A stretch of DNA of 64,000 nucleotides from Erythrophleum ivorense (Eukaryota > Streptophyta > Magnoliopsida > Fabales > Fabaceae), in NCBI GenBank assembly GCA_026724425.1, contig JAIUCV010000089.1, forward strand, positions 1,178,001-1,242,000. Direction: 5' to 3'. Position 1 is the stretch's first letter. Each line of letters starts with the position of its first letter. The notes under the pieces were generated by a model. The model saw only the letters and a program-made list of their open reading frames with translations. It was not told where the DNA came from and searched no databases. Shown here piece after piece: positions 23,586 through 36,200 of the stretch. Both the position numbers and the translations under genes were made by a program.

Positions 23586-26500
23586 ATGGCGGACTTTCTA
23601 TTCCTTTTTCACAAACAAAGTTTTCAACTTCATCTAGTATGCTCACTAACAATCATTATGGTTGTCACAGAATCCTCGTCTGCATGCGCTTTGGACCCGG
23701 GCCTTGTGAAGCCCGCAACCCCTCTTGTCTCCTTTCTCGAACGCGTACAAGAAACCGCACTCAACACCTTCGGCAAATCTAACTTCGATCCAAAAACCTA
23801 TGTGGACTTGCCGTTGAAGTTCAGTTTATCTGAGACAGAGGAGGCATTTGATAAACTTGCTAGGTCTGCTAACGGGTCTGTACCGGCGAAGGAGTTGAAA
23901 AGTTTTATAAAAAGATACTTTGATGGTGCAGGGGATGATGTGGAGCACTGGGAACCAGAGGATTTCGTAGCAGAGCCAGAGGGTTTCTTGCCCAAGGTAG
24001 AGCATCCGGAGGTGAGGGCATGGGCATTGAAGGTCCATTCCCTTTGGAAAAACTTAAGTCGCAGAATATCAAGTGGGGTCAAAAGCCATCCCCAATTGCA
24101 TACTCTGCTTCCTCTGCCCGCTTCTTTTGTCATTCCGGGTTCACGCTTTCGTGAGGTTTATTACTGGGATTCGTACTGGGTAATCAGGTTTGTTTGTTAT
24201 CTTTACTTTTACTCTACCTTCGATACTGCGTGATTAAATCCTTAGTGATGTTTGGTGTAAAGATTTGCACTCCCAATTCAATCCCAGGAATTAAATACCT
24301 TGGTAATCAGTAAAAAGTGGGATTGGAGGAAACATTAGGAGAAGATATTATGGAAAAAAATGAATTTCCCTGAGTGTCTTTGAAATTAAGTTGCTCAAAT
24401 TTTGTGGAAAATTGAGTGCTAAAGGAAACTATGGGTATTTTTAGAAGTTAGCAGAGGAAGGGATGGCTAAGTGGTAATTTTTCTCTCGTTTGGCAACACT
24501 TTCTCCTCCAAAATCTCCCAATTTGGGGCAACTTAAAAGTATTAGAGTTAGGAACAGATATCTATGTTTTTGCTATATGATTTTCTAATAAAAATACGAC
24601 ATGTATAAAAAAGGTCTTGAAAGACTCAATCTTGTAATGTTAATGTATAAAAAATTATAAAGTTGTTATATTTTTATAAGAGAACTTAATAGAAAAAATA
24701 TAGAAGTTTTACCTAAATTTCCTGCAATCTAAAATTATGGAGGGAGGATTTTGGAGGGTAAGTTAAAAATCTTACATTCTCTTTCGCTCCTTCTAACAAA
24801 CTCCCAACCGAGGGAGAAGTTTTAATGAAACCTTTTCTTCCCCTTCATTTTCCCTCTCCCAAACAAGCCATGAGATTCCTCAAAAACTGTATTAGAAAAC
24901 TTGCACCAAATATGATATTTTTACGTTTCTAAGTTTACTTTACTGGGAAACTTGAAGAAATCTCCATATCATACCAAACACAACCTTAAATTTGGTTTAA
25001 CTAGTTTCTTTTCAATAAAAAAGTACTAATTTTGTTTATCACTTTCTTATCTCATGGACATTTGGGTTTGAAATTGTCTCAAGGACCATTACTTTGAGGT
25101 GCAGGGGCTTACTAGTGAGTAAAATGTACAAGACAGCCATGGCAGTTGTGACTAATCTTATTTCTTTCATAGAAGAATATGGATTTGTGCTTAATGGTGC
25201 TAGAGCCTACTACACCAACAGGAGGTATCGTTTTCCCATTTACTGTTCTTGCTTTTCTGCTGTTTGGTGACAATTAGGAGAGTAATGCCAGAGGATTGAA
25301 AATTTGTGTGTAATTAATTTTTCTCACATATTCTTTCTAAATCATCATATGTTGTTTTAGTGGTTAAAGTCCAATCCTGGACTTCGATTTAATATGTTAT
25401 AGATGCTGAACATGTATTTGCATACTAATTCTTAATGAGGTTAGTCCAACTTTCATTGAATTATATGCTAATAGTTTAGCAAAGTAAAGAAAATAATGAA
25501 TACTTCTCTTTTTGGTTGGTTTATTATACCATCTTATAATCTTAAAATAATTTGGTGGAAAAGTTTCAAAAGGATATATTGTGGCATGATTTTTACTGTG
25601 TGTTCATTTTACCCTAATATCATCTTCATATTTGTATGTTTTGAAGTATATTATTTTTCTTATAATTCTTGCCCTTACAAGAGGAAATAGCAACGACAAG
25701 TTTGATTATGACTTTGCAGCCAGCCTCCCCTTTTAAGCGCTATGATTTATGAGATATACAATAGCACTGGTGATATAGAATTGGTCAAAAGATCGCTTCC
25801 TGCACTACGGAAAGAGTATGACTTTTGGAATTCAGGTATTACAGCACAACTTCTGCTTCAACTTCATAGTTTATTATCTATGATTGGATATACTTGATGA
25901 AATACAATTTTCTTTATCTATGAGTTTTGGAATTCAGGTATTGCGGCACAACTTCTGCTTCAACTGCTGGACTTCATAGTATATTATATATGATTGGATT
26001 ATAGTTGATGATATACAATTTTCTTTACTTTGCTTAGTCCGAGATTCTTGGTTTTACATTTTATTTATCTTGTAGAAATACATAGGGTGACCATTATGGA
26101 TGCTCAAGGTTGCACTCACACCTTAAATCGTTATTATGCGATGTGGAATAAACCCAGGCCAGAGTCTTCAGTACAGGTATGTGACATGTGTTTCTTTATT
26201 TTGGACTGTCATATCAATGAAATGGAATTAGAGTTGTAACATTTGGTAATTTCTTGGCACAGGACAAGGCATTTGCTTCCAAGCTTTTGAATGTTTCAGA
26301 GAAACAGCATTTATACCATGAAGTGGCTTCAGCTGCTGAATCAGGATGGGATTTTAGCACAAGATGGATGAGGTAACTAGTTTGTCTGACAACATCTTTC
26401 ATGAAAACTCAGCTAGATGTGTGCCTAGGCACTGAGATATAGCGATGGTAACTCACAGTGCTCATTAGGCTCACAGGCAAGGCACCTATGATCCAAATTT

Positions 26501-29087
26501 CTCCTTTTATAAAATAATGGCATCAGCCTAGCTGTAACATGTTATCGTCCTCAAGTAGTCAGCACTAGTTATGGTTTAATAAATGATACAAACAATCATG
26601 CGATTGTGATGCTGTTTTGGTGCAGAGATCCATTAGATTTTACAACATTGGCTACAACAGCTGTAATACCTGTTGATCTAAATGCATTTATCCTTGGGGT
26701 ATGTTTTAGACCAATGACTAAAATAAACAAGTCCTGAAACTATGGTCTTTAACCTGATTTGTGCTGTGATGCCCGCTTGGTCAGATGGAACTTAATATTG
26801 CATTTTTTGCAAAAGTTACTGGAGATAATAGCACTGCTCAGCACTTCCTGCAACTTTCTGACCACAGAAAGAAGGCGCTCAACTCTGTTTTCTGGAATGC
26901 AAACATGAAACAATGGCTTGATTACTGGCTCACAAATAGTACATGCCAGGTATTGTCTATCTAGTGCTGCAAGTACACATTTGCCATTATGGGACCTGTC
27001 TACCTTCTGCAATTTTGCTGACTCATCCTTTTTAATACTTCTAGGGGGAAGCTCAAGTCTGGAAAGCTCACCAGCAGAATCAAAATGTATTTGCTTCCAA
27101 TTTTGTCCCTTTGTGGATGGAACCATTTTACTCTGGTAAATTTGATTCCATGACTGGATGTTGCAGCCATTGTTATCAGTTTAATCTTGGTTACAAGTCC
27201 CAGCTAAATTTTCTACTTTGCAAGACTGTGACCCTAAAGCTATACTCCTCTTTGTTTACTCTCACTAAGGGTTGGGATTAAGTGATGCCGGGGTGAGACT
27301 TGACTCAACATAGTTACCCCCATCCAATAACATTTTATTTCAGTTTATTTGACTGTTGAATTACCAGTATTTATGATATTGATCTTGCAAGCCAAATTTT
27401 AGGGAAAAAAAAATTGTGACGTTAAGATAAGCTGATGGGGTGCAGAACGGTTTTAGATTAGTATGAACTCTTACCAGGTTGATCTTAGTAAGAAGAGCTC
27501 TTGAAGTTGAAGATGGTTTCAACGCTTTTTTGTTCTGGTATTATATTGAATTGAGATGTTGGAAATAAATGTAAGATATGAAGGGTTAGGATAGTAAAAG
27601 AAGAGAATAGGAGATTTAATCAAAGGGAAGCTAAGCTTTAAACGAAAGCATGGTATGGGATAACTCGTGATGTTTAAGCATCTACTTTGTAGCAATGTAA
27701 CTACCCACATGTTAATGATGGTTGAAAAATTTTAAATGTAAGAATAGATCTAAGGAGATGAGGGGCAGCTCAAGGATAATAGGTTCAAAATATGGTTGAT
27801 TGAAAGATTTGAAGAAAGGTATAGCTTGAGATACAGTAAGTTATAATACACCACATGTATTTTAATATTTATTGGTCAAACTCAACCGGTTAAAATTGCT
27901 GCTTCTTGTTTTGTTACTCTTTTTTTTTTGGGCCTAAAAGCATTATTGACTGTGACAATTTGGTTTTAAAATTCTTATTAATTGCTGGGAAAGGATGCAC
28001 AAAACAAAGTCATAGAAATGCAAGGACAAGCCAAAACAAACTTATAGGAATGAAGCAAAACCTCAATGCTTGCCTATTATGAAGCATTGATTGGAGAGCT
28101 TTGAAGCGGGGCTCATCAGCACCTAGGCTTACAGAGATTCTTTGAGAGCCCCTTTTGGTTCCTTTGATAAATTAAATTTAGAGCCGTTGATCTCATTTTC
28201 AGACGGGGATCAGTCTACAGGTTGCTTACAAATATTACTGATAAAAATTTTAAGAGAAAGAAAGAAAGAAATATTAGTGGCCATGGTTGGAAGAACAGCC
28301 AATTATTGTATACTGTAGGAGTAGGCTTTAGATAATGAATTTAGCTTGCCTTCAAAAAATATATAACTAGAAGACCCTGTGCTCCTTTTTTCTTTTCTTT
28401 TTTTTGCGGGCCAACTAACTAGAATACCCTGTGCTTAAGTTGCTGCTTACTATGTTCTATATTTCTTAAGACTCTTCGGTTGTGGGTAGCGTTGTTGAAA
28501 GTCTCAAAACTAGTGGGCTGGTTCGTGCTGCTGGAGTTGCAACCTCTTTGACGAATTCTGGACAACAGTGGTAAGTTAGAACTTAGAAGCATTAGAGATT
28601 AAGTACACGTTGATGTTATGACGTATGGGACATTGTTAATAGGGACTTGCCAAATGGCTGGGCTCCACTTCAACATATGATAGTTGAAGGTCTGATGAAA
28701 TCTGGGTTGAAAGAAGCAAGTTCATTGGCGGAAGAAATTGCAATGAGATGGATCACAACCAACTATATTGCCTACAAGAAGTCAGGTGTGATGCATGAAA
28801 AATATGACGTGGAGCATTGCGGAAATTTTGGAGGTGGGGGTGAATATGTACCCCAGGTATGTAAGACTAACAATCTTTGCATTTTGCTTTGATCTAGCCA
28901 CACACTCAGACATACACCTCATTTATTGCGAAACATACTTTTAATGTTTTACTGCAATGCAATGCAGACTGGTTTTGGCTGGTCGAATGGAGTCGTGCTT
29001 GCATTCTTGGACGAGTTTGGATGGCCTCGAGATCGGAATATTGACTGCTCATTGATTTCCTCAGAAATTGACAACGTTGGCAATTGA
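23586..29087 (+). CDS. TRE1: Trehalase (alpha,alpha-trehalose glucohydrolase, GH37), copy 1
   Basis: Hydrolyses trehalose to two glucoses; plant TRE1 is anchored in the plasma membrane with its catalytic domain outside, and controls trehalose level. Eleven exons: 23586-24187, 25105-25224, 25720-25835, 26076-26176, 26263-26372, 26626-26698, 26785-26949, 27045-27135, 28471-28570, 28643-28856, 28968-29087, all GT-AG, 603 residues with no stop. Residues 13-27 (FQLHLVCSLTIIMVV) form a hydrophobic N-terminal anchor or signal. GH37 motifs: PGSRFREVYYWDSYW (exon 1 end), LNGARAYYTNRSQPP with Asn231, RPES, SGWDFSTRW with catalytic Asp343, QQWDLPNGWAP, HEKYD with catalytic Glu545, GGGGEY with Glu560, GFGWSNG. 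All residues I expect for activity are present. The start is ATG 23586; an earlier ATG runs into a stop. The 3' part of exon 3 with its splice donor is duplicated in the intron. Confidence 0.96.
25822..26022 (+). repeat. Tandem duplication of exon 3 end and splice donor in trehalase copy 1
   Basis: TTTTGGAATTCAGGTATTACAG at about 25824 is repeated as TTTTGGAATTCAGGTATTGCGG at about 25926. Each is followed by CACAACTTCTGCTTCAAC and TATGATTGGAT..ATACAATTTTCTTTA. The period is about 100 bases. Trehalase copy 2 has the segment once. Using the second donor would retain the first repeat, which reads into an in-frame TGA. Confidence 0.85.
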
Positions 29088-30299
29088 CGTTGAGCACACA
29101 CCCTACTTGTATTGTTTTCGAGTGCAGCTTCTCTCTAGTTCACGTGAGAATTGGACGGTCTATTTGTGAGAGAATACTGTAACTTTGAAAATAAAATAAA
29201 AAAAGAGAAAATATTAAAATAAAATCACTTTTCTTTCACAATTGAAGGTCGCGCCCAAATTGGAGTGAATCTTTTCCATTGTTTACGATCTTTGCCACTT
29301 GCAATGTGATTGAGTTTGAACCTCACATTTTAGTGCTACATAATTTTAAACACTCTATTTCTTCCCCATCCTTTTTTAAATCATTGGCATCGTATCATTA
29401 CTGGCAGTTTGCTAAGGATCCATGGAGCGTGGTGATTAAAGCCAGATCATAGAATTACATACACAAATTCAATTAATAATTATTTCGATCGTAAAAAGAA
29501 TAAAGAGGCAATAAGAAGTTTAATAACATCCTACCCAATTCATGTATCAATAGTTATCTCTTTATTAGTTGCTATTATATGTAAATTTATTTCCCTTTTT
29601 TCTTTCTTCTTTTTTCTGATGTATATGGTATTTTGTTTAGAATACTAAAATAAAAAATTAAGTAATTAAGTTTGTTTAAGCGAGTTAAATGTTAAATTAA
29701 AATAAATAATATAGAAATGAAAGTTAAGAGACTCATTAATCTAATAATTATAGAATTATGAACACAAATTAAATGAGAAGAATTTAATTTCATTTCGAGA
29801 AAAAATGATATGGGTATTTAATATTTATGAAAAAATAACATTAATTTGTGTTTTGGTAGAAAATTAATTAAAATGCAAAAATAAATATAAATGTATAAAT
29901 TTAATAATTATAGGATTACTATAAGAATATATTTAAACTTAACTTTTTTTAAACCTTTTAAATTTATAAGATTCACAACGTCTTTTCTTTTAATATTTCT
30001 GAAACACGATCATGACTTTTATAAAATATTAATAAGAAAATTGACCCAAATATAAATTATAACTTTTGACGTACTGGACGCTTGAAGGGCCAATATCTTT
30101 CATTTAAAATATTCTTTTTGGGAAGAAGAAGTACAAAAGAGTTGTCACTCGTGAACACTGAAACATGTGGAGAGTGGGAAAAACAGAGGGTACCCATAGC
30201 ATTCGAAGGAGAAGGTTGGTACTTTTAAAGGAAGCGGCCGATTGCCAGCTTCGCAGAATTCGAAATTGAGATCCTGGTCCGACTCTTCATTCATAAATC

Positions 30300-33200
30300 A
30301 TGTCTGCTTCTCGCATCGCAGGTTTCCGACAATGGCGGACTTTCTATTCATTTTTCACAAACAGTTTTCAACTCCATCCACTATGCTCACTAACAATCTT
30401 TATGGTTGTCACAGAATCCTCAGCTGCTTGCGCTTTGGACCCAGGCCTTGTGAAGCCCTCAACCCCTCTTGTCTCCTTTCTCGAACGCGTACAAGAAACC
30501 GCACTCAAAACCTTTGGCAAAACTAACTACGATCCAAAATCCTATGTGGACTTGCCGTTGAAGTTCAATTTGCCTGAGACAGAGGAGGCATTTGATAAAC
30601 TTGCTAGGTCTGCTAACGGGTCTGTACCGGCGAAGGAGTTGAATAGTTTTATAGAAAGATACTTTGATGGTGTAGGGGATGATGTGGAGTACTGGGAACC
30701 AGAGGATTTCGTAGCAGAGCCAGAGGGTTTCTTGCCCAAGGTGGAGCATCCGGAGATGAGGGCATGGGCATTGAAGGTCCATTCCCTTTGGAAAAACTTG
30801 AGTCGCAGAATATCAAGTGGGGTCAAAAGCCATCCCCAATTGCATACTCTGCTTCCTCTGCCCGCTTCTTTCGTCATTCCGGGTTCACGCTTTCGTGAGC
30901 TTTATTACTGGGATTCCTACTGGATAATCAGGTTTGTTTATGATCCTTACTTTTACTCCACCGTTGATACTACATAACTAAATCCTTAGCGAGGTTTGGT
31001 GTAAAGATTTGCCCTCCGAATTCAAGAGCGAGGATCCTCTTCTAAGTAGGAGCTAGAACATTCGGATTTTAAAATTTTTTATATTTTTATTCCGCAAGTT
31101 GGAAGACTTAATCGGTTGCTTCCTTCAAAATAATAAAAAATCAAAAATAAAAAAAATAAAAATTTGGATATAGACTGTTCAACTGTGCTTCGAAGGAAGC
31201 AATACAACACAGAGAATAGAGAATCTGCATCCACAATTCAATCTCAGGAATCAAATACCTTGATAATCAGTAAAAAGGGGGTATATTATGAAAAAAAAAA
31301 AAAGAATATCTATGTGTATATAAATTACATGTTAAAAAAAACTTAAAGATGTGTTTGAATGGATGGCGGGTGAGGGTGCACATAATTTGGGTTTATACTG
31401 TGGTGCTTAGCCCGACTTGGCACCAAGGTTAATTTTTAGGTTCATGGCCTTGTTCGGTTACATATTAGGCTGGGCTTCTCTTTTTCTAATTTATTTATTT
31501 TTAACTTTAAAAGATTTCGAAACTTTGAATAAAGGTGTACACTGATCATGTCGAATCGGGTTTTAATCTCACCCAGCGCTTAGTCTGATTTTAAACCAGC
31601 GTCAAAATTGAAGCACATAGTCCAAGCTTGGCTAGGCTAATGTTTATTTTTCTTTGTTTTTTTAAAATTTATTATAGATATTATAAAATGACCCCTAAAT
31701 AAATAAAATTTTTATATAAGTTCTTATAAAATTATATTTTATTTTTTAAAAATTAAAAATATATATATCTTGATAAAAAATATTTTTTATTTTGTTATTT
31801 AAACTACTGAGTTGGGTTGGACTATACTAGTCCTTACAACTGGTCCAAGATAGTTATGTGGCCCATATTGGCTTTTTTTTGTGTGTGCTTGGCCTAAACC
31901 AGTATAATTTAGTTAAGTAGGATTGAGCCCTTTGGGCCATTAGGCATGATGAACACCCTTAACTTTGAATACTTATGTGTTTATAATTACTTGATTGTTT
32001 CGGACACATAAACACTGATTTTGATGTGTTTTTGTGAGATTTATGCAATGTAAATGAAAAAATAATTAAAAAAAATATAGACATAGAGAATGAAATTTTA
32101 AAAATCTATAACTCGGAGTCTAGTGGTCCATTTGGGGCTTTTTTTTTTTGTAATTTTTTGAGATGGAGGTTATGCAACTTGCTTATTTTCCCAAGCATGT
32201 TCACTATCTCATTTTTTATATTTTTCCTTTCTAAAAAAAAATACATTTTCCATTTTATCATCTTTCGTCTAAATATAATAATCATATTTAAAAAGGGACT
32301 GATAGGGGCTTTGACCCTTGACTTTTTATAATTTGTAAAATACATTTAAAAATTTTTTGCCAAAATTATAAAATAACCCATAAAAAATAAAGTTTTCAAT
32401 TAGGCCTCAATTATTATTATGATTATTATTATAGCCATTTTCGTGTCTAGTTTGGTGTGCCCCTATTTTCTGGGCTTGGCCTGGCCTTATTTAGCCAAGT
32501 TGTACCCCTAATGGCAAGGGATGTTTGGACAAGGAGTGGGGGTGGCACAATTTACTTTTACTCCAACATTGATAGTACATAATTAAATCCTTAGTGATGT
32601 TTGGTGAAAAGATTTGCCTTTACAATTCAATCTCAAGAATTAAATATCTTGGTAATCAATAAAAAAGTGCATTTGGAGTAAATACTAGGAGAAGATATCA
32701 TGGAAAAAAATAATTTTCCATGAGTGTATTTAAGATTAAGTTGTTCAAGTTTTATGAAAAATTAAACGCTAAAGGAAACTTAGGATGTGTTTGGATAGAT
32801 GATAGGAGATAAAATAAAATAGTTAAAGTAGATTAGGCCCTTATTTGAGAGTTTTTTTAAGAATAGAGTAGAATGGAAAAGGATGGCCTTCAAGACCACT
32901 CTTTGTCATCCAAAACCCTAATTTCTATGTTCGTCTAAATTGAAAGGTCAAGGATAGAATATCATGTACAAGTGGAATAATTACAATTATACCTTTTTTG
33001 ACTAAAAACTTTTTAGAATTACATTTTGATTACCAGAATGATATTGAAAAAATAATTTATAAGTCATTTTATACCATTGATAACTCTCTCCCTTCTTTCA
33101 TTAAACTTCTAAACAATAAAATAATATATGACTTGTTATTCTACTGTTTGCCATTCCATTCCATTATTTGTTATTTCATTTCATTCTCTCATACACTTTC

Positions 33201-36200
33201 AATCATAGCCTAAGGGTATATTTGGGAATTAAGAGAAGAAAAAAAATTTTAAATGGTAATTTTTCTTTCTCTTTTGGCTACACGTTAGCCTCCAAAATCT
33301 CCCAAATTGGGGAATTTAAAAGAATTAGAGTTAAGGTCCAATTACTTGCAACCTAAAATTATAAAGGATGGAAGATTCTAAAAGGTTAGTTAAAAAATCT
33401 TCCATTTCTTTCTCTCCTTCTAACCAACTCCCAATAAGGGAGAAGTTTTAATAAAACCTTTTCTTTCCCTTTATTTTTCCTCTCCCAAACAAACCCTAAA
33501 GATTCCTAGAAAACTCACACCAAACATGATATTCTTAGTTTTCTAAGTTTACTTTCCTAAAAAACTTGAAAAAATCTCCATATCATACCAAGGCAGCCTT
33601 AGATTTGGTTTAGCTAATTCTTTTCAATTAAAAAGTATTAATTTTTGTTTATCACTTTCTTATCTCATGGACATTTGGGTTTGAAATTGTCTCAAGGACC
33701 ATCACTTATACTTTGAGGCGCAGGGGCTTACTGGTGAGTAAAATGTACAAGACAGCCACGGCAATTGTGACTAATCTTATTTCTCTCATAGAAGAATATG
33801 GATTTGTGCTTACTGCTGCAAGGGCCTACTACACCAACAGGAGGTATCGTTTTCCCATTTACTGTTCTTGCCTTTCTTCAGTTTGGTGGCACTTCGGAGA
33901 GTAATGCCAGAGGATTGAAAATTTGTGTGTAATTAAGTTTTTTCATATATAATTTCTAAATCATTATTTGTTGTTTGAGTGGTTAAAGTCCGAACCTGGA
34001 CTTCGATTTAATATGTTGTAGATGCTGAACACGTCTTTGCAGGCTAATTCTTACCGGGGTTATTCTACCTTTCATTGAATTATATGCTAATAGTTTAGCA
34101 AAGTAAAGAAAATAATGAATACTTCTCTTTTTGGTTGGTTTATTGTACCATCTTATAATCTTAAAATAATTTGGTGGAAAAGTTTCAAAAGAATATATTG
34201 TGGCATGATTTTTACTGTGTGCTCATTTTTCCCTAATATCATCTTCATATTTGTATGTTTTGAAGTATATTATTTTTCTTATAATTCTTGCCCTTACAAG
34301 AGGAAATAGCAACGACAAGTTTGATTATGACTTTGCAGCCAGCCTCCCCTTTTAAGCGCTATGATTTATGAGATATACAATAGCACTGGTGATATAGAAT
34401 TGGTCAAAAGATCGCTCCCTGCACTACGGAAAGAGTATGAGTTTTGGAATTCAGGTATTACAGCACAACTTCTGCTTCAACTGCTGCTTCAACTTCATAG
34501 TTTATTATCTATGATTGGATTATAGTTGATGAAATACAATTTTCTTTATTTTGCTTTGGCCAAGATTTTTGGTTTTACTTTTTATTTATCTTGTAGAAAT
34601 ACATAGGGTGACCATTGTGGATGCTCAAGGTTGCACTCACACCTTAAATCGTTATTATGCGATGTGGAATGAACCCAGGCCAGAGGCTTTAGTAAAGGTA
34701 TGTAGTACTTCATTTTGGACTGTCATATCAATGAAATGGAATTAGAATTGTGACTTTTGGTAACTTCCCGATGCAGGATAAGGCATTTGCTTCCAAGTTT
34801 TTGAATGTTCTAGAAAAACAGCATTTTTACCATGAACTGGCTTCAGCTTGTGAATCAGGATGGGATTTTAGCACGAGATGGATGAGGTAACTAGTTTGTC
34901 TGACAACATCTTTCATGAAAACTCAGTTGGATGTGTGCCTAGGCGCTGAGATGTAGCAATGGCAGCTCACAGCGCTTATTAGGCTCACAGGCAAGGCGCC
35001 TTTGATCCAAATTTCTCCTTTCTTAAAACAATGGCATCAGCCTAGCTGTAGCATGTTACCTTCTTCAAGTAGTCAGCGCTAGTTATAACTTACTAAGATA
35101 CAAACAATCATGTGATTGTGATGCTGTTTGGTGCAGAGATCCATTAGATTTTACAACAGTGGCTACAACTGCTGTAATACCTGTTGATCTAAATGCATTT
35201 ATGCTTGGGGTATGTGTTAGACCAATGACTAAAAACAAACAAGTCCTGAAACTGTGGTCTTTACCCTGATTTGTGCTGTGATGCCCGTTTTTCAGATGGA
35301 ACTTAATATTGCATTTTTTGCAAAAGTTACTGGAGATTATAGCACTGCTCAGCACTTCTTGCAACTTTCTGATTATAGAAAGAAGGCACTTGACTCTGTT
35401 TTCTGGAACGCAAACATGAAACAATGGCTTGATTACTGGCTTACAAATAGTACATGCCAGGTATTGTCTATCTAGTACTGCATGTACACATTTGCCATTA
35501 TGGGACTTGTCTACCTTCTGCAATTCTGCTTACTCATCCTTTTTAATGCTTCTAGGAAGTTCAAGTCTGGGAAGATCAGCAGCAGAATCAAAATGTATTT
35601 GCTTCCAATTTTGTTCCTTTATGGATGGAACCATTTTACTCAGGTAAATTTGATTCCATGACTGGATGTTGCAGCCATTGTTATCAGTTTAATCTTGGTT
35701 ATAAGACCCAACTAAAATTTCTATTTTGCAAGACTGTGACTTTAAAAGCTATACTCCTCTTTGTATACTCTCTTAAGGTGGGATTAATTGATGCGGGTGT
35801 AAGGCTTGACATTGTTATCCCCATTCAATAACTTTTCTATGGAATGTGATTTCAGTCTATTTGGCTCTTGAACTACAATTATTTATGATATTGATCTTGC
35901 ATGCCAAATTTTAGAAAAATAAAATGGGCATTAAGACATGTAGATAGGGTGCAGAACGGTTTAAGCTTAGTTTGAACTCTTACGAGGATGATCTTGATAA
36001 CAGGAGCTCTTGAAGATGGTTTCAACGTTTATTTTTCTGATATTATAATAAATTGAGATGTTGGAGATAAATGTAGGAAGATATGAAGGGTTAGGATAAT
36101 AAAAGAAGAGAATAGGAGATTTAATCAAAGGGAAGGATGGCTTTAACTGAAATTATGGTGGTATGGGATAACTTGCGGTGTTTGAGGTTCGACTATGTAG

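Larger units (their letters stand above)
22588..29450 (+). repeat. Segmental tandem duplication, unit 1
   Basis: Direct-repeat unit carrying trehalase copy 1. It aligns with unit 2 from ATTAATAATTATTTC at 22588 through promoter, all exons and introns, to CATGGAGCGTGGTG..GCCAGATCAT at 29450. The copies share promoter words (TATCAATAGTTATCTCTTTATTAG), intron sequence and 3' flank, so the event copied a whole genomic block rather than an mRNA. Confidence 0.93.

Noticed and set aside
23798..24133. Open minus-strand frame of 111 codons opposite trehalase exon 1 (also at 30542-30877)
   Set aside because: It is the antisense shadow of a conserved exon; conservation in both copies follows from the duplication.
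25496..25690. 64-codon frame conserved between both trehalase loci (also 34115-34309)
   Set aside because: It lies within intron 2 of each gene, and near-identity is explained by the recent segmental duplication; the peptide has no family resemblance.
30332..30526. MADF.. frame at the old start codon of trehalase copy 2
   Set aside because: A 2-base deletion shifts it out of the enzyme frame and it ends after about 64 codons; not treated as a protein.
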